DNA of 12,992 nt from Leptospira sp. (lineage in GTDB: Bacteria > Spirochaetota > Leptospiria > Leptospirales > Leptospiraceae), in assembly GCA_016742255.1 (NCBI GenBank), contig JACVCB010000051.1, positions 1 to 12,992 on the forward strand, in the 5' to 3' direction. The position numbers and the translations under genes were made by a program. Shown in pieces: positions 5,724 to 12,877 of this stretch. The stretch's first letter is position 1, and every line of letters begins with the position of its first letter. Below the pieces are notes generated by a model. It was not told where the DNA came from, ran no database searches, and saw only the letters and a list, made by a program, of their open reading frames with translations.

Positions 5724-8333
5724 ATGGAAACTTACAATGGTTATCTATTTGATATCTACCACTCAGAACAAAAAATTTACATTTGGATCAAATCTGACTC
5801 AGGTGAATTAAAACTTTTTGTTGATGAATACTTTCCTGTTATTTATGCAAACGCTTCACCCACTATTTTAAAAAAACTAGTCAAACGATTTTATGAATTA
5901 GATGCCTTAGCAGAAATACCGAACTTCACAGAAAAAAGACTGTTTTACCAAAACAAAACAATACCCGTTTTAAAACTTGTCATCTCAAAACCACAACTCC
6001 TTCCTAAAATCACAAACAAACTTTTTAACCTGTATGGTAAATATGACATCTACCATTCCGACATTGAAATCACTACTGGATACATGGTAGATAAAAAAAT
6101 TTATCCACTTTGTTATGTTACAATAGAATATGAAGTTACTAAAAATAGATTAAATCAAATTAAAACCATTAAATCCCTGACCGATTTAAATGAATTGGAC
6201 TATGAAATACCGGAACTACGTGCAATTTCTCTTTACTTAGAAAAAAGCCATAGACATCCCTTCAGTGAAAATAACTTAATCATCGAAACTTCCAATGAAA
6301 ACTACAATATCCCCACAGGCAATGGAATCACACTCATCAAAAAACTAAACGAAATCTTTCTGAAACACAATCCAGATATTGTTTTATCATCTTTTGGTGA
6401 CCAAGTCATTTTTCCCTACTTATTCAAAACAGCTCAAGAAAACCACCTAACAACAGAATTCGATAGAGATAAAACAAGTTTGATTCGGCGTTCCATCCAA
6501 ACGCAGGGAACAAGTTTCAATACTTACGGCACTATCGTGTACAGAGCACCTTCCTATCCATTGTTTGGCAGATGGCATATCGATTCCCGAAATAGTTTTG
6601 TATACAAAGAAGCAGAACTAATTGGTATCATTGAGCTTTCTCGTATTTCCAGATTACCTGTCCAAAAAATGGCAAGAGCTTCCACGGGAAAGGCGCTCAC
6701 TTACATTGAAGTTGATGTTGCTCTTCGTATGAACTACCTTGTGCCTTGGCAAAAAAGTGCTCTTGAATCAGAAAAATCTGCCTTGCAGTTGTTAAATGCT
6801 GATAAAGGAGGACTTGTTTTCCAGGCTGATATATCAAATGGATTTGTTTTAGAAAACGTAGCACAACTTGATTTTTCCCAAATGTATCCGAGTATCATGG
6901 TAACTCACAACGTTTCACCTGAAACCATCAACTGTCTCTGTTGCGAAAACTCAACCGACATAGAAAGGGTTCCTTCACTTGGTTATCGAATTTGTTCGAA
7001 AAGGAAAGGCATCGTTTCGGAAGCATTGGCTCACATAGTCCAAAGACGAAATCACTATAAAGAACAAAAAAAAAACAATCATCCCAATGCCATTAATATC
7101 CAATCAAAACAATCAAGTTTAAAATGGATGTTAGTTACCTCCTTTGGTTATTTAGGTTATCGAAATGCAAAATTTGGGAAACTCGAAAGCCATGAAGCTG
7201 TTACCGCTTTTGGCCGAGAAAAACTGATCACCGCCAAAGAAGTATCGGAAGAATATCAATTCAAGGTTGTACATGGAATCACAGATAGTATCTTCATTCA
7301 GAAAAAGGATCATAGTCCCATTACAAAAGAAGACCTAACATTCCTTTGTTTAGAAATAGAAAAACGTACAAAAATACGGATGGAAGTAGAAGGGATTTAT
7401 TCTTGGTTATGTTTTCCACCTTCTACACAAGATGAAAAACTACCAGTAGCAAATCGTTATATGGGAAGATTTACCAATGGCCAATTCAAAGGCAGGGGCA
7501 TCATCACAAGAAGGAAAGACTTTCCAAAATTAATTCGTGAAGCTCAAAACCAAATGATCCAATGGATGTGCCAATTCAAAACAATTGCTGAAATGCAAAA
7601 AAAAGAATCTGAAATCATGAAAATCTTCTACCATTATGACAACAAACTTGTAAAAGGCGATCTTAATTGGAAAGATTTGGTTATCCAAAAATCGACTTCA
7701 AAAGAACCAGAAGATTATACCGTTGATGCACCTAGCACCATTGCCGTTAAAGACCTACTTGGCATGGGGGTTCGTGTGCAAGCTGGTGAAAAAATCAAAT
7801 ACATTGTAATCAATCAAAAATCTGAAAAAAAAGGAGAGAGGTACCTAACCCTAGAACGAATGGAAAATAAACTAAAGCAAAATGAAAAGATACATTCCAG
7901 CAGAAACCAAACCCGAATGGATCCTACCCCACAAAACTATTCAGAAAAATATAAATTCACAAACCAAATACAAAAGGAAAATGAGATTGTAACACATGCA
8001 ACAACCCAAACAAGAGAAAAGAAAAATAGGATAAATGAAAATACTACAAACTTACATTCGAATGGAATTGATCAGTTTTTAGACAATTCACAAAACAACT
8101 ACACAAATTTGAATCTGAACCCTAAAGGAATGAGCAACAAAACACCAAAATATGATGAAAAATACTACAGAAATCTATTGGTAAAATGTTTTAAAGAAAT
8201 ATGGATTGGAATCTCCACTTTCAAAAACTTTGATATACTAATCAGCGACGAAACATTCTTACCCTTCTCATTCGAAAAAGATCAAAATTACAATAAAACA
8301 ATCAACAAAACGAATTCCATTTTTATTGCATAA
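5724..8333 (+). CDS. Family B DNA polymerase with 3'-5' exonuclease domain and long low-complexity tail
   Basis: The product is an 869-residue B-family DNA polymerase. Exonuclease motifs are Exo I DIE (113-115, SDIEITTGY), Exo II with Asp226 (SSFGDQVIFPYL) and Exo III Y327xxxD331. Polymerase motif A is LDFSQMYPSI with Asp383. A Cys cluster follows (404, 406, 407, 424), then motif B K467WMLVTSFGY and motif C HGITDS with Asp521. The first Asp of the usual DTD is Ile519, but the metal-binding second Asp is kept. The KxxRGI block (FKGRGI, near 587-592) and thumb (YTVDAPSTIAVKDLLGMG) are intact, so the enzyme is probably active. Residues from about 715 to the end are Asn/Thr/Lys-rich and not part of the family core. 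It lies 54 bp after the MGRT gene, without a strong ribosome site. The role is inferred as repair or translesion synthesis. Confidence 0.93.
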   Translation: METYNGYLFDIYHSEQKIYIWIKSDSGELKLFVDEYFPVIYANASPTILKKLVKRFYELDALAEIPNFTEKRLFYQNKTIPVLKLVISKPQLLPKITNKLFNLYGKYDIYHSDIEITTGYMVDKKIYPLCYVTIEYEVTKNRLNQIKTIKSLTDLNELDYEIPELRAISLYLEKSHRHPFSENNLIIETSNENYNIPTGNGITLIKKLNEIFLKHNPDIVLSSFGDQVIFPYLFKTAQENHLTTEFDRDKTSLIRRSIQTQGTSFNTYGTIVYRAPSYPLFGRWHIDSRNSFVYKEAELIGIIELSRISRLPVQKMARASTGKALTYIEVDVALRMNYLVPWQKSALESEKSALQLLNADKGGLVFQADISNGFVLENVAQLDFSQMYPSIMVTHNVSPETINCLCCENSTDIERVPSLGYRICSKRKGIVSEALAHIVQRRNHYKEQKKNNHPNAINIQSKQSSLKWMLVTSFGYLGYRNAKFGKLESHEAVTAFGREKLITAKEVSEEYQFKVVHGITDSIFIQKKDHSPITKEDLTFLCLEIEKRTKIRMEVEGIYSWLCFPPSTQDEKLPVANRYMGRFTNGQFKGRGIITRRKDFPKLIREAQNQMIQWMCQFKTIAEMQKKESEIMKIFYHYDNKLVKGDLNWKDLVIQKSTSKEPEDYTVDAPSTIAVKDLLGMGVRVQAGEKIKYIVINQKSEKKGERYLTLERMENKLKQNEKIHSSRNQTRMDPTPQNYSEKYKFTNQIQKENEIVTHATTQTREKKNRINENTTNLHSNGIDQFLDNSQNNYTNLNLNPKGMSNKTPKYDEKYYRNLLVKCFKEIWIGISTFKNFDILISDETFLPFSFEKDQNYNKTINKTNSIFIA

Positions 8334-8698
8334 ATTACAAAAAAAATTCAACAAAAAGTTCTAAAGAGTCTCGTGTTAAACGATAAAAAAGACCACCAAA
8401 CAAAAAAATATTTGAACTCAAAATGTTCGAAATAAGAATCAGATTCACTTTTTACTCAATGGGACTGAGGGGGCGAAGCTATGCCTATCCCTAAACCAAG
8501 AAAACGATGAACGATTTATTATGTCCCATAAAAAAAGAGGCGCATTTTTTATACGAAAATAGCATCAAAAATACAATACGAAAAAAACACCCACCAAGAG
8601 TGTTAAACGAAATACAGATACCAAACAAAGAAACGAAGATAACCACTAAAGCGATTACTAAACATTAAAATTTTTTAAACGCATTACAGAGATCATTC
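8334..8698. other. AT-rich intergenic stretch between the polymerase gene and the cassette array
   Basis: About 365 bp with no convincing ORF on either strand, no integrase remnant that I can recognise and no plus-strand terminator. It contains A-runs and a weak hairpin (8586-8604). If the array has an attI site, it would have to lie at the right end of this stretch. Confidence 0.6.
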
Positions 8699-8709
8699 GT
8701 TAATTGCAA
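8692..8709 (+). other. Left boundary of the cassette array: solitary R'-like core site
   Basis: ATTCGTTAATTGCAATG carries the same TTCGTTAATTGC as the right ends of attC sites 1 and 2, but no matching left half (R''/L'') lies within 200 bp upstream. It is the insertion point of the first cassette: the sequence after G8699 is mirrored at the R'' of attC1. It may be an attI-like site or the remnant of an older attC. Confidence 0.55.
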
Positions 8710-9027
8710 TGTCCAAAAAGTGATTTAGAAATTTCTGTTCCAATTTTCGCTGTTTGTGAAATTTCATGTTTTTTGTCATGCTCTGAGAAAGCCGAGTTTG
8801 ATTTTGAATGGTTATTTGAAGAGATTTTATTGAAGTCTTTATTTAGTTTTCGTCTTTCTCATTATTCTAGACTTTGTTAATTTTACTCACAGTTCTGTTT
8901 TAAAATGCTCTGTTTGGGATATTTCAGCGAAAATTAATCAAAGAGAAAGAGTCGACTTTATTTACATCTTACCAACATTTTTGGCCTTGATTCTTTCTTA
9001 ATTTTATCTTTTCTATAACTTGGACAC
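8700..9027 (+). other. Body of the first cassette, no ORF
   Basis: This is the unique part of a 487-bp cassette whose attC is 9028-9195. Both strands carry only tiny ORFs (up to 28 codons, without ribosome sites). The ends pair: its start GTTAATTGCAATGTCCAA (from G8699) is the reverse complement of TTGGACACTGCAATTAAC just before and in attC1, apart from one mismatch. It may be a non-coding RNA cassette, a promoter cassette or a decayed gene. Confidence 0.6.
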
Positions 9028-9195
9028 TGCAATTAACATACGCTAACCGCTGCGCTTCGGGACTTTCGCCCTCGCTTGGCCTTCGGCACATAGGCTTTCT
9101 GTCACTCGTTTGCATACGCAAACTACGTGCCAGTCCCTAACGCCTCTGCGAGGCTCAGGGTCAGCCTACGTCTGTTAGCTAGTTCGTTAATTGCA
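9028..9195 (+). repeat. attC-like recombination site 1
   Basis: R'' TGCAATTAAC (9028-9037) and R' GTTAATTGCA (9186-9195) are perfect inverted arms; the inner arms GCTAAC and GTTAGC follow. The 168-bp site has a long variable part with nested stems TAGGCT/AGCCTA (9091-9096, 9163-9168), CTGTCAC/GTGCCAG, GTTTGC-ATAC-GCAAAC (9108-9123) and GCCTC-TGC-GAGGC (9142-9154). The inferred cut is between G9186 and T9187. Confidence 0.85.
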
Positions 9196-9559
9196 ATTAG
9201 TTGATCTTCAGAAGAAAACGCGCAAATTTTTTTAAGAGAGTGTTGTCGATTAACGCTTTGGAAGAGAACAATTTAAGCTTTCCTCTCCATTAAAGTGCAA
9301 TTAAAGATTTTTGCTTTTTAAGATTTAAGAGAAATTTGCGCTGTATTGTAGGACCCTTTCGACTTATATCTTATTCTATACTAACTAACTGCAATTAACA
9401 GCGCCTTAACGCTCACTCGGGCGCTTTTCCACTGCGCCTTTGATTTCTGATGAAATCAAGGCTTTGTGGGGCCCTCGCTCGGCCTGAAGGCACATTCCGT
9501 GTTACGCTAACGCCTCCTCTAGAGGCTCAGCTACACGGAACGTCGTTAAGGCTGATTCG
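9187..9559 (+). mobile_element. ORF-less cassette, first tandem copy
   Basis: A 373-bp cassette with about 200 bp of body before its attC. No ORF is convincing: a 30-codon TTG frame from 9199 is broken early in the sister copy. The body holds an inverted repeat GCGCAAATTT...AAATTTGCGC spanning most of it, which suggests a folded RNA. The first bases GTTAATTGCAATTAGTT mirror its own end AACTAACTGCAATTAAC with one mismatch. Confidence 0.7.
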
Positions 9560-9568
9560 TTAATTGCA
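9390..9568 (+). repeat. attC-like recombination site 2
   Basis: R'' TGCAATTAAC (9390-9399) and R' GTTAATTGCA (9559-9568), with L arms GCCTTAACG and CGTTAAGGC. The variable part differs from site 1: TTCCGTGT/ACACGGAA (9495-9502, 9533-9540), a GATTTC-TGAT-GAAATC hairpin and GCCTC/GAGGC. Total length is 179 bp, with the cut inferred after G9559. Confidence 0.85.
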
Positions 9569-9930
9569 ATTAGTTGATCTTCAGAAGAAAACGCGCAAAT
9601 TTTTTTAAGAGGGTGTTGTCGATTAACGCTTTGGAAGAGAACAATTAAAGATTTCCTCTCCATTAAAGTGCAGTTAAAGATTTTTGCTTTTTAAGATTTA
9701 AGAGAAATTTGCGCTGGATTGTAGGACCCTTTCGACTTTTATCTTATTCTATACTAACTAACTGCAATTAACAGCGCCTTAACGCTCACTCGGGCGCTTT
9801 TCCACTTCGCCTCAGATTTCTGATGAAATCTAGGCTTTGTGGGGCCCTCCCTCGGCCTAAAGGCACATTCCGTGTTTCGCTAACGCCTCTATGAGGCTCA
9901 GCTACACGGAACGTCGTTAAGGCTGATTCG
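9560..9930 (+). mobile_element. ORF-less cassette, second tandem copy
   Basis: A 371-bp near copy of the cassette at 9187-9559. I count about six substitutions in the roughly 200-bp body, with more in the attC. It keeps the GCGCAAATTT/AAATTTGCGC inverted repeat but breaks the short frame of copy one with an early TAA, which argues for a non-coding role or for no selection on coding. It arose by cassette duplication or by capture of two alleles. Confidence 0.7.
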
Positions 9931-9939
9931 TTATACGCA
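9763..9939 (+). repeat. attC-like recombination site 3 (hybrid ends)
   Basis: R'' TGCAATTAAC (9763-9772) does not match the R' GTTATACGCA at its right end (9930-9939). The R'' belongs to the ORF-less cassette; the bases after G9930 belong to the next (SIR2-like) cassette. This mismatch is what integron recombination leaves. Stems TTCCGTGT/ACACGGAA (9868-9875, 9904-9911) and GCCTC-TAT-GAGGC are kept. Confidence 0.85.
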
Positions 9940-11296
9940 ATGGTCATGATGTATATCTAAAGACATGGAAAAGACAAAAACTAGAAAATATAGAATTATA
10001 ATACTAGGCGCCGGTTTCTCTAGACTAGCTGGCCTACCACTTGGCGATGAATTATGGACAATTTGCTTAAGAAGAGCAAAACTAACTATTCTATACGAAA
10101 ACAAACTAAAATACGACATTAAAAATTTTATCGAATATAAATATTATAAAACAGGAATTAAAATAAATGAATCAAACATAAATTTGGAAGAATTTTTTGG
10201 ATTTCTAGATATAGAGCATTTTTTAGGTTTAAAAGGCTCCGATACTATGACTTCTACAGGAAATGAAAGTCAACATCTATTAAAAAATATCATAGCGGAA
10301 GAAATTCATAATAAACAAAGTGTTATGAGTAAATTTCAATGGGACGCATACGAGCAATTCGCAAGTAATTTATTGCCGGGCGATACAGTCATAACTCTAA
10401 ACTATGATACTATCCTTGAAAACGCCCTAGAAAGAATAAATAAAAAGTATAGGCTCTTTCCGCAGAGATATGAAAGTGTCCATCTAGGTGGTGCTTATGT
10501 AGACCAAAATAGCGAAGATGTTATTATCTTAAAACTACACGGGTCTATCGACTGGTTTGATTATACACCGATGATTGAATTTGAAGAGTATGTAAAAAAA
10601 TCAAATTCAAATTATAAACCAACACATCCGATATTTTCAAATCCAAAATTATTCAATTCATCACAGATTATTGATGGACCAAGACATGAAGACGACATTT
10701 TAAAGAATATATATAGAGCAAAAAATCTGGAATTCTATTTCAACCAAACTCCAAGCGTGACTACCTCTCCTTTAATTCTTGCACCTTCATTCTCTAAAAT
10801 CTTATATATCAACCCCCTGAAAAGTTTTCTGTTTGGCATGAATGGATATGGAAATTTAAATTTTGGTTTGAACATCATTGGATTCTCATTACCAAGCCAT
10901 GATGAATATCTTTATCAAATATTATACAGAATTTGTACAAATTACCAAAAATATAATCAAAAAATATTTGAATTAAGAAAAACGAAAGTTAATTTTGTTA
11001 ATTTTGCAAAAGACAATAAAAGCAAAGAAAGTCTTTATGAAAGATTTCGCTTTTTAAACTGGAAAAAGACAAATTGTTTTTGGAATGGCTTTGAAAAAGA
11101 TATAATTAAAAAATTATTTAAATAAATGACCACAGCGTATAACAACGGGGAAACGCTTCACTTCGGCACTGCCGGCCTCGTTCGGGCTACGCCACATTCC
11201 CTTTCTGTCACTCGCTCGCATACGCAAGCTACGTGCCAGTCCCTAACGTCCCGTTAACGGGACTCAGGGTCAGGGAACGTCGTCTCCCCTAGTTCG
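9931..11296 (+). mobile_element. Cassette carrying the SIR2-like gene
   Basis: A 1366-bp cassette with one ORF filling nearly all of it. It begins G^TTATACGC and its own attC begins with the exact reverse complement GCGTATAAC (11135-11143). The gene starts 34 bp in and stops 9 bp before the attC, the tight packing typical of integron cassettes. Confidence 0.85.
9965..11125 (+). CDS. SIR2-like domain protein, probable NAD-consuming anti-phage effector
   Basis: The product is 386 residues. The N-terminal Rossmann loop ILGAGFSRLAGLPLGDELW (residues 13-31) binds NAD in SIR2-like proteins. TLNYDT with Asn146 and KLHGSIDW with His192 are the two expected catalytic residues of this class, as in ThsA and related defence NADases. 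LILAPSFSKILYINPL (270-285) and GFSLPSHDEY (306-315) complete the SIR2-like signature. There are no zinc-finger Cys pairs as in deacetylase sirtuins, and no membrane segment or second effector domain; the C-terminal 70 residues are basic. NAD depletion during phage infection is inferred from family knowledge. The start at 9965 has only weak AAAGA upstream and follows a 6-codon mini-ORF (9940-9960). Codon use is strongly AT-rich, unlike purL. Confidence 0.85.
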   Translation: MEKTKTRKYRIIILGAGFSRLAGLPLGDELWTICLRRAKLTILYENKLKYDIKNFIEYKYYKTGIKINESNINLEEFFGFLDIEHFLGLKGSDTMTSTGNESQHLLKNIIAEEIHNKQSVMSKFQWDAYEQFASNLLPGDTVITLNYDTILENALERINKKYRLFPQRYESVHLGGAYVDQNSEDVIILKLHGSIDWFDYTPMIEFEEYVKKSNSNYKPTHPIFSNPKLFNSSQIIDGPRHEDDILKNIYRAKNLEFYFNQTPSVTTSPLILAPSFSKILYINPLKSFLFGMNGYGNLNFGLNIIGFSLPSHDEYLYQILYRICTNYQKYNQKIFELRKTKVNFVNFAKDNKSKESLYERFRFLNWKKTNCFWNGFEKDIIKKLFK

Positions 11297-11304
11297 TTAT
11301 ACGA
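11135..11304 (+). repeat. attC-like recombination site 4
   Basis: R'' GCGTATAAC (11135-11143), L'' AACGGGGA, L' TCCCCTAGTT and R' from G11296 (GTTATACGAC). Stems are TTCCCT/AGGGAA (11197-11202, 11272-11277) and the perfect palindrome GTCCCGTTAACGGGAC (11248-11263). The stem positions match sites 1 and 5, but the bases differ in a paired manner. Confidence 0.85.
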
Positions 11305-12174
11305 CATTTTCAAAAAGGATTAATTTAAGAGAAATAAATGAAAAAAAATAAATATAAAAAATCAATTCTGTTTATTTTCTCTTCCTTCTTATTCATTAAT
11401 TGTATTTCAAATTCTAAATATGAAACTTTTCAACCAGAATCTAATAATAATGAAAATTCAAAACATAATCTCACCTTAGATTTTAAAAATTTCGATGAGT
11501 TTCCTTTATTGATTGATATTCAAATAAAAAATATTAAGTATTCTGATAGCAATACTATAGTTTGCGGGGAATTATCAAAGGAATATCAATTTAAATTTGG
11601 CAAAAATCCAATTAATTTGAATTTGGACAATGGTAAATACTGTGTAAGAGTTTTTGTACATTATAATACATTTAGGCCTTATCAGAAAAATTTTAAAGCC
11701 GGATTAGTACTAAACTTAAATTCTGATAAAAGTTGTCTCGAACAACCTAGGCAAGCTTATGACTATATAAACAACTTTAATTGTCCTTTTCTCGATCTCA
11801 GTAATTCTGCTAAAAGAATCATTTTTTCAAATAATAGTTCCGATAGAAATGACGAAGCAATTGCAATAGTTACTTGGGGACTGACATTTTCTTCTATTAC
11901 TAGACCACCTCCAATTTTATACATTGCGCCTATTCCAATGTTTTTTTCCGGATATATAACAAAATTAAATAAAATTGAATTTGAAATCCGCTAATCTTAA
12001 CTATTAAATTGAAAACGTCGTATAACAGCACCTTAACGCTTCGCTTCGGCACGAGGCCTCGCTCGGTCTGCGACACATAGGCTTTCTGTCACTCGTTTGC
12101 ATCCGCAAACTACGTGCCAGTCCCTAACGTCCCGTTGGGACTCAGGGTCAGCCTACGTCGTTAAGGCTAGTTCG
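11297..12174 (+). mobile_element. Cassette carrying the 218-aa lipoprotein gene
   Basis: An 878-bp cassette. It begins G^TTATACGACATTTT and its attC is preceded by AAAACGTCGTATAAC, the reverse complement with one mismatch. The ORF fills most of the unit and ends 22 bp before the attC. Confidence 0.82.
11338..11994 (+). CDS. Cassette-borne lipoprotein of unknown function
   Basis: The product is 218 residues. A basic N-terminus (MKKNKYKKS), a hydrophobic core ILFIFSSFLF and Cys22 after FIN give a loose spirochaetal lipobox. AAGAGA at 11327-11332 lies 5 nt before the ATG. The mature part is Asn/Lys/Ser-rich, with a beta-type pattern (FPLLIDIQIKNIKYSD, YCVRVFVHY) and Cys residues at CGEL, KYCVRV, SCLE and NCPF that might form disulfides. 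The C-terminus has a hydrophobic stretch ending PPPILYIAPIPMFFSGYI, unusual for a free lipoprotein domain. I do not recognise the family. It is the only gene in its cassette and very AT-rich. The second lipoprotein cassette follows directly, so surface or periplasmic variation is a fair guess. Confidence 0.75.
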   Translation: MKKNKYKKSILFIFSSFLFINCISNSKYETFQPESNNNENSKHNLTLDFKNFDEFPLLIDIQIKNIKYSDSNTIVCGELSKEYQFKFGKNPINLNLDNGKYCVRVFVHYNTFRPYQKNFKAGLVLNLNSDKSCLEQPRQAYDYINNFNCPFLDLSNSAKRIIFSNNSSDRNDEAIAIVTWGLTFSSITRPPPILYIAPIPMFFSGYITKLNKIEFEIR

Positions 12175-12181
12175 TTATGCG
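12017..12181 (+). repeat. attC-like recombination site 5 (hybrid ends)
   Basis: R'' GTCGTATAAC (12017-12026), L'' CACCTTAACG, L' CGTTAAGGC and R' GTTATGCG (12174-12181). The R' differs from the R'' because it belongs to the next cassette. Stems are TAGGCT/AGCCTA (12078-12083, 12150-12155), GTTTGC-ATCC-GCAAAC and GTCCC-GTT-GGGAC (12129-12141). Confidence 0.85.
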
Positions 12182-12204
12182 AAATGGCGGAAACTAAATT
12201 TAAA

Positions 12205-12717
12205 ATGAAATTTATCAAAATATTTCTTATATTTACTATTCTCAATTCATTTGCCTGCGCATCATTAAAAAATGGATTATTCAATGATATAGAATATGGC
12301 AATGAATCATTGAATTTAGAAATAAATCTTACGTCTCCTGAATTGTTCGACTATTCTACTTCAATCATGAGTCTTTCTTATTACAAAAAAAGGGAAGAAC
12401 AGAATCTAATAGTTTATATTGAAAAGAATAATCAAAATATCACTGTTCCTGAAAAAATCAAAATAAAATGTGAGAATACTAGTATAATTAAAAATATCAC
12501 AAATCCTCAGTCTCATCTTTCGGATTATGGAAAAAATAAATTTGTATCTGAAAGACTTCGATTTTTGCTTAGTTTAAATGAATTAAAGACTTTTTCCGAG
12601 AACAATAAATGTAAAATATTTATATATGGGAAATTATCTAGTGATGATTTTGAAATCGATAAAAATGGTCAATTACTGATAAGAAAATTTTTAAAAGAAA
12701 TAGATTCGAGTTTTTAA
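12205..12717 (+). CDS. Second cassette-borne lipoprotein of unknown function
   Basis: The product is 170 residues from the ATG at 12205 (MKFIKIFLIFTILNSFAC). The hydrophobic signal ends at Cys18, preceded by SFA, a loose lipobox. An ATG at 12184, ten bases into the cassette, would add MAETKFK and may be the real start, since neither has a clear ribosome site. A still longer frame upstream runs back through attC5 and is rejected. The mature chain is Asn/Lys/Ile-rich and mostly beta-like early (SLNLEINLTSPELFDYS), with a later helical part (FVSERLRFLLSLNELKTFSENN). No known domain is recognised. A 160-bp non-coding tail with no ORF worth noting separates the stop from attC6, longer than in the other cassettes. 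Confidence 0.7.
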   Translation: MKFIKIFLIFTILNSFACASLKNGLFNDIEYGNESLNLEINLTSPELFDYSTSIMSLSYYKKREEQNLIVYIEKNNQNITVPEKIKIKCENTSIIKNITNPQSHLSDYGKNKFVSERLRFLLSLNELKTFSENNKCKIFIYGKLSSDDFEIDKNGQLLIRKFLKEIDSSF

Positions 12718-12877
12718 AGAAGAAGATTTCAATTAAAATGAACAAAATACACTTAAAGAATCTTGGAAATATTTTCCTTTAAACTATTCATTATATTCGT
12801 TTTCAAATAAAAATATTTTCACTCGCGAAATAATAAGAAAATTGGTTCCAATACGAAATTTCAAGCAACCGCCACAT

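Noticed and set aside
8586..8604. Minus-strand terminator AACAC...GTGTT followed by T-run
   Set aside because: The stem has only 5 bp and there is no minus-strand gene for it to serve.
9199..9291. 30-codon TTG-start ORF in the ORF-less cassette
   Set aside because: The second copy stops earlier through base changes and neither copy has a ribosome site, so coding is unsupported.
12097..12204. Longer start for the last lipoprotein, in frame back to 12097
   Set aside because: The extension lies wholly inside attC5 and would put 36 residues before the signal peptide; the cassette boundary at 12175 makes it implausible.
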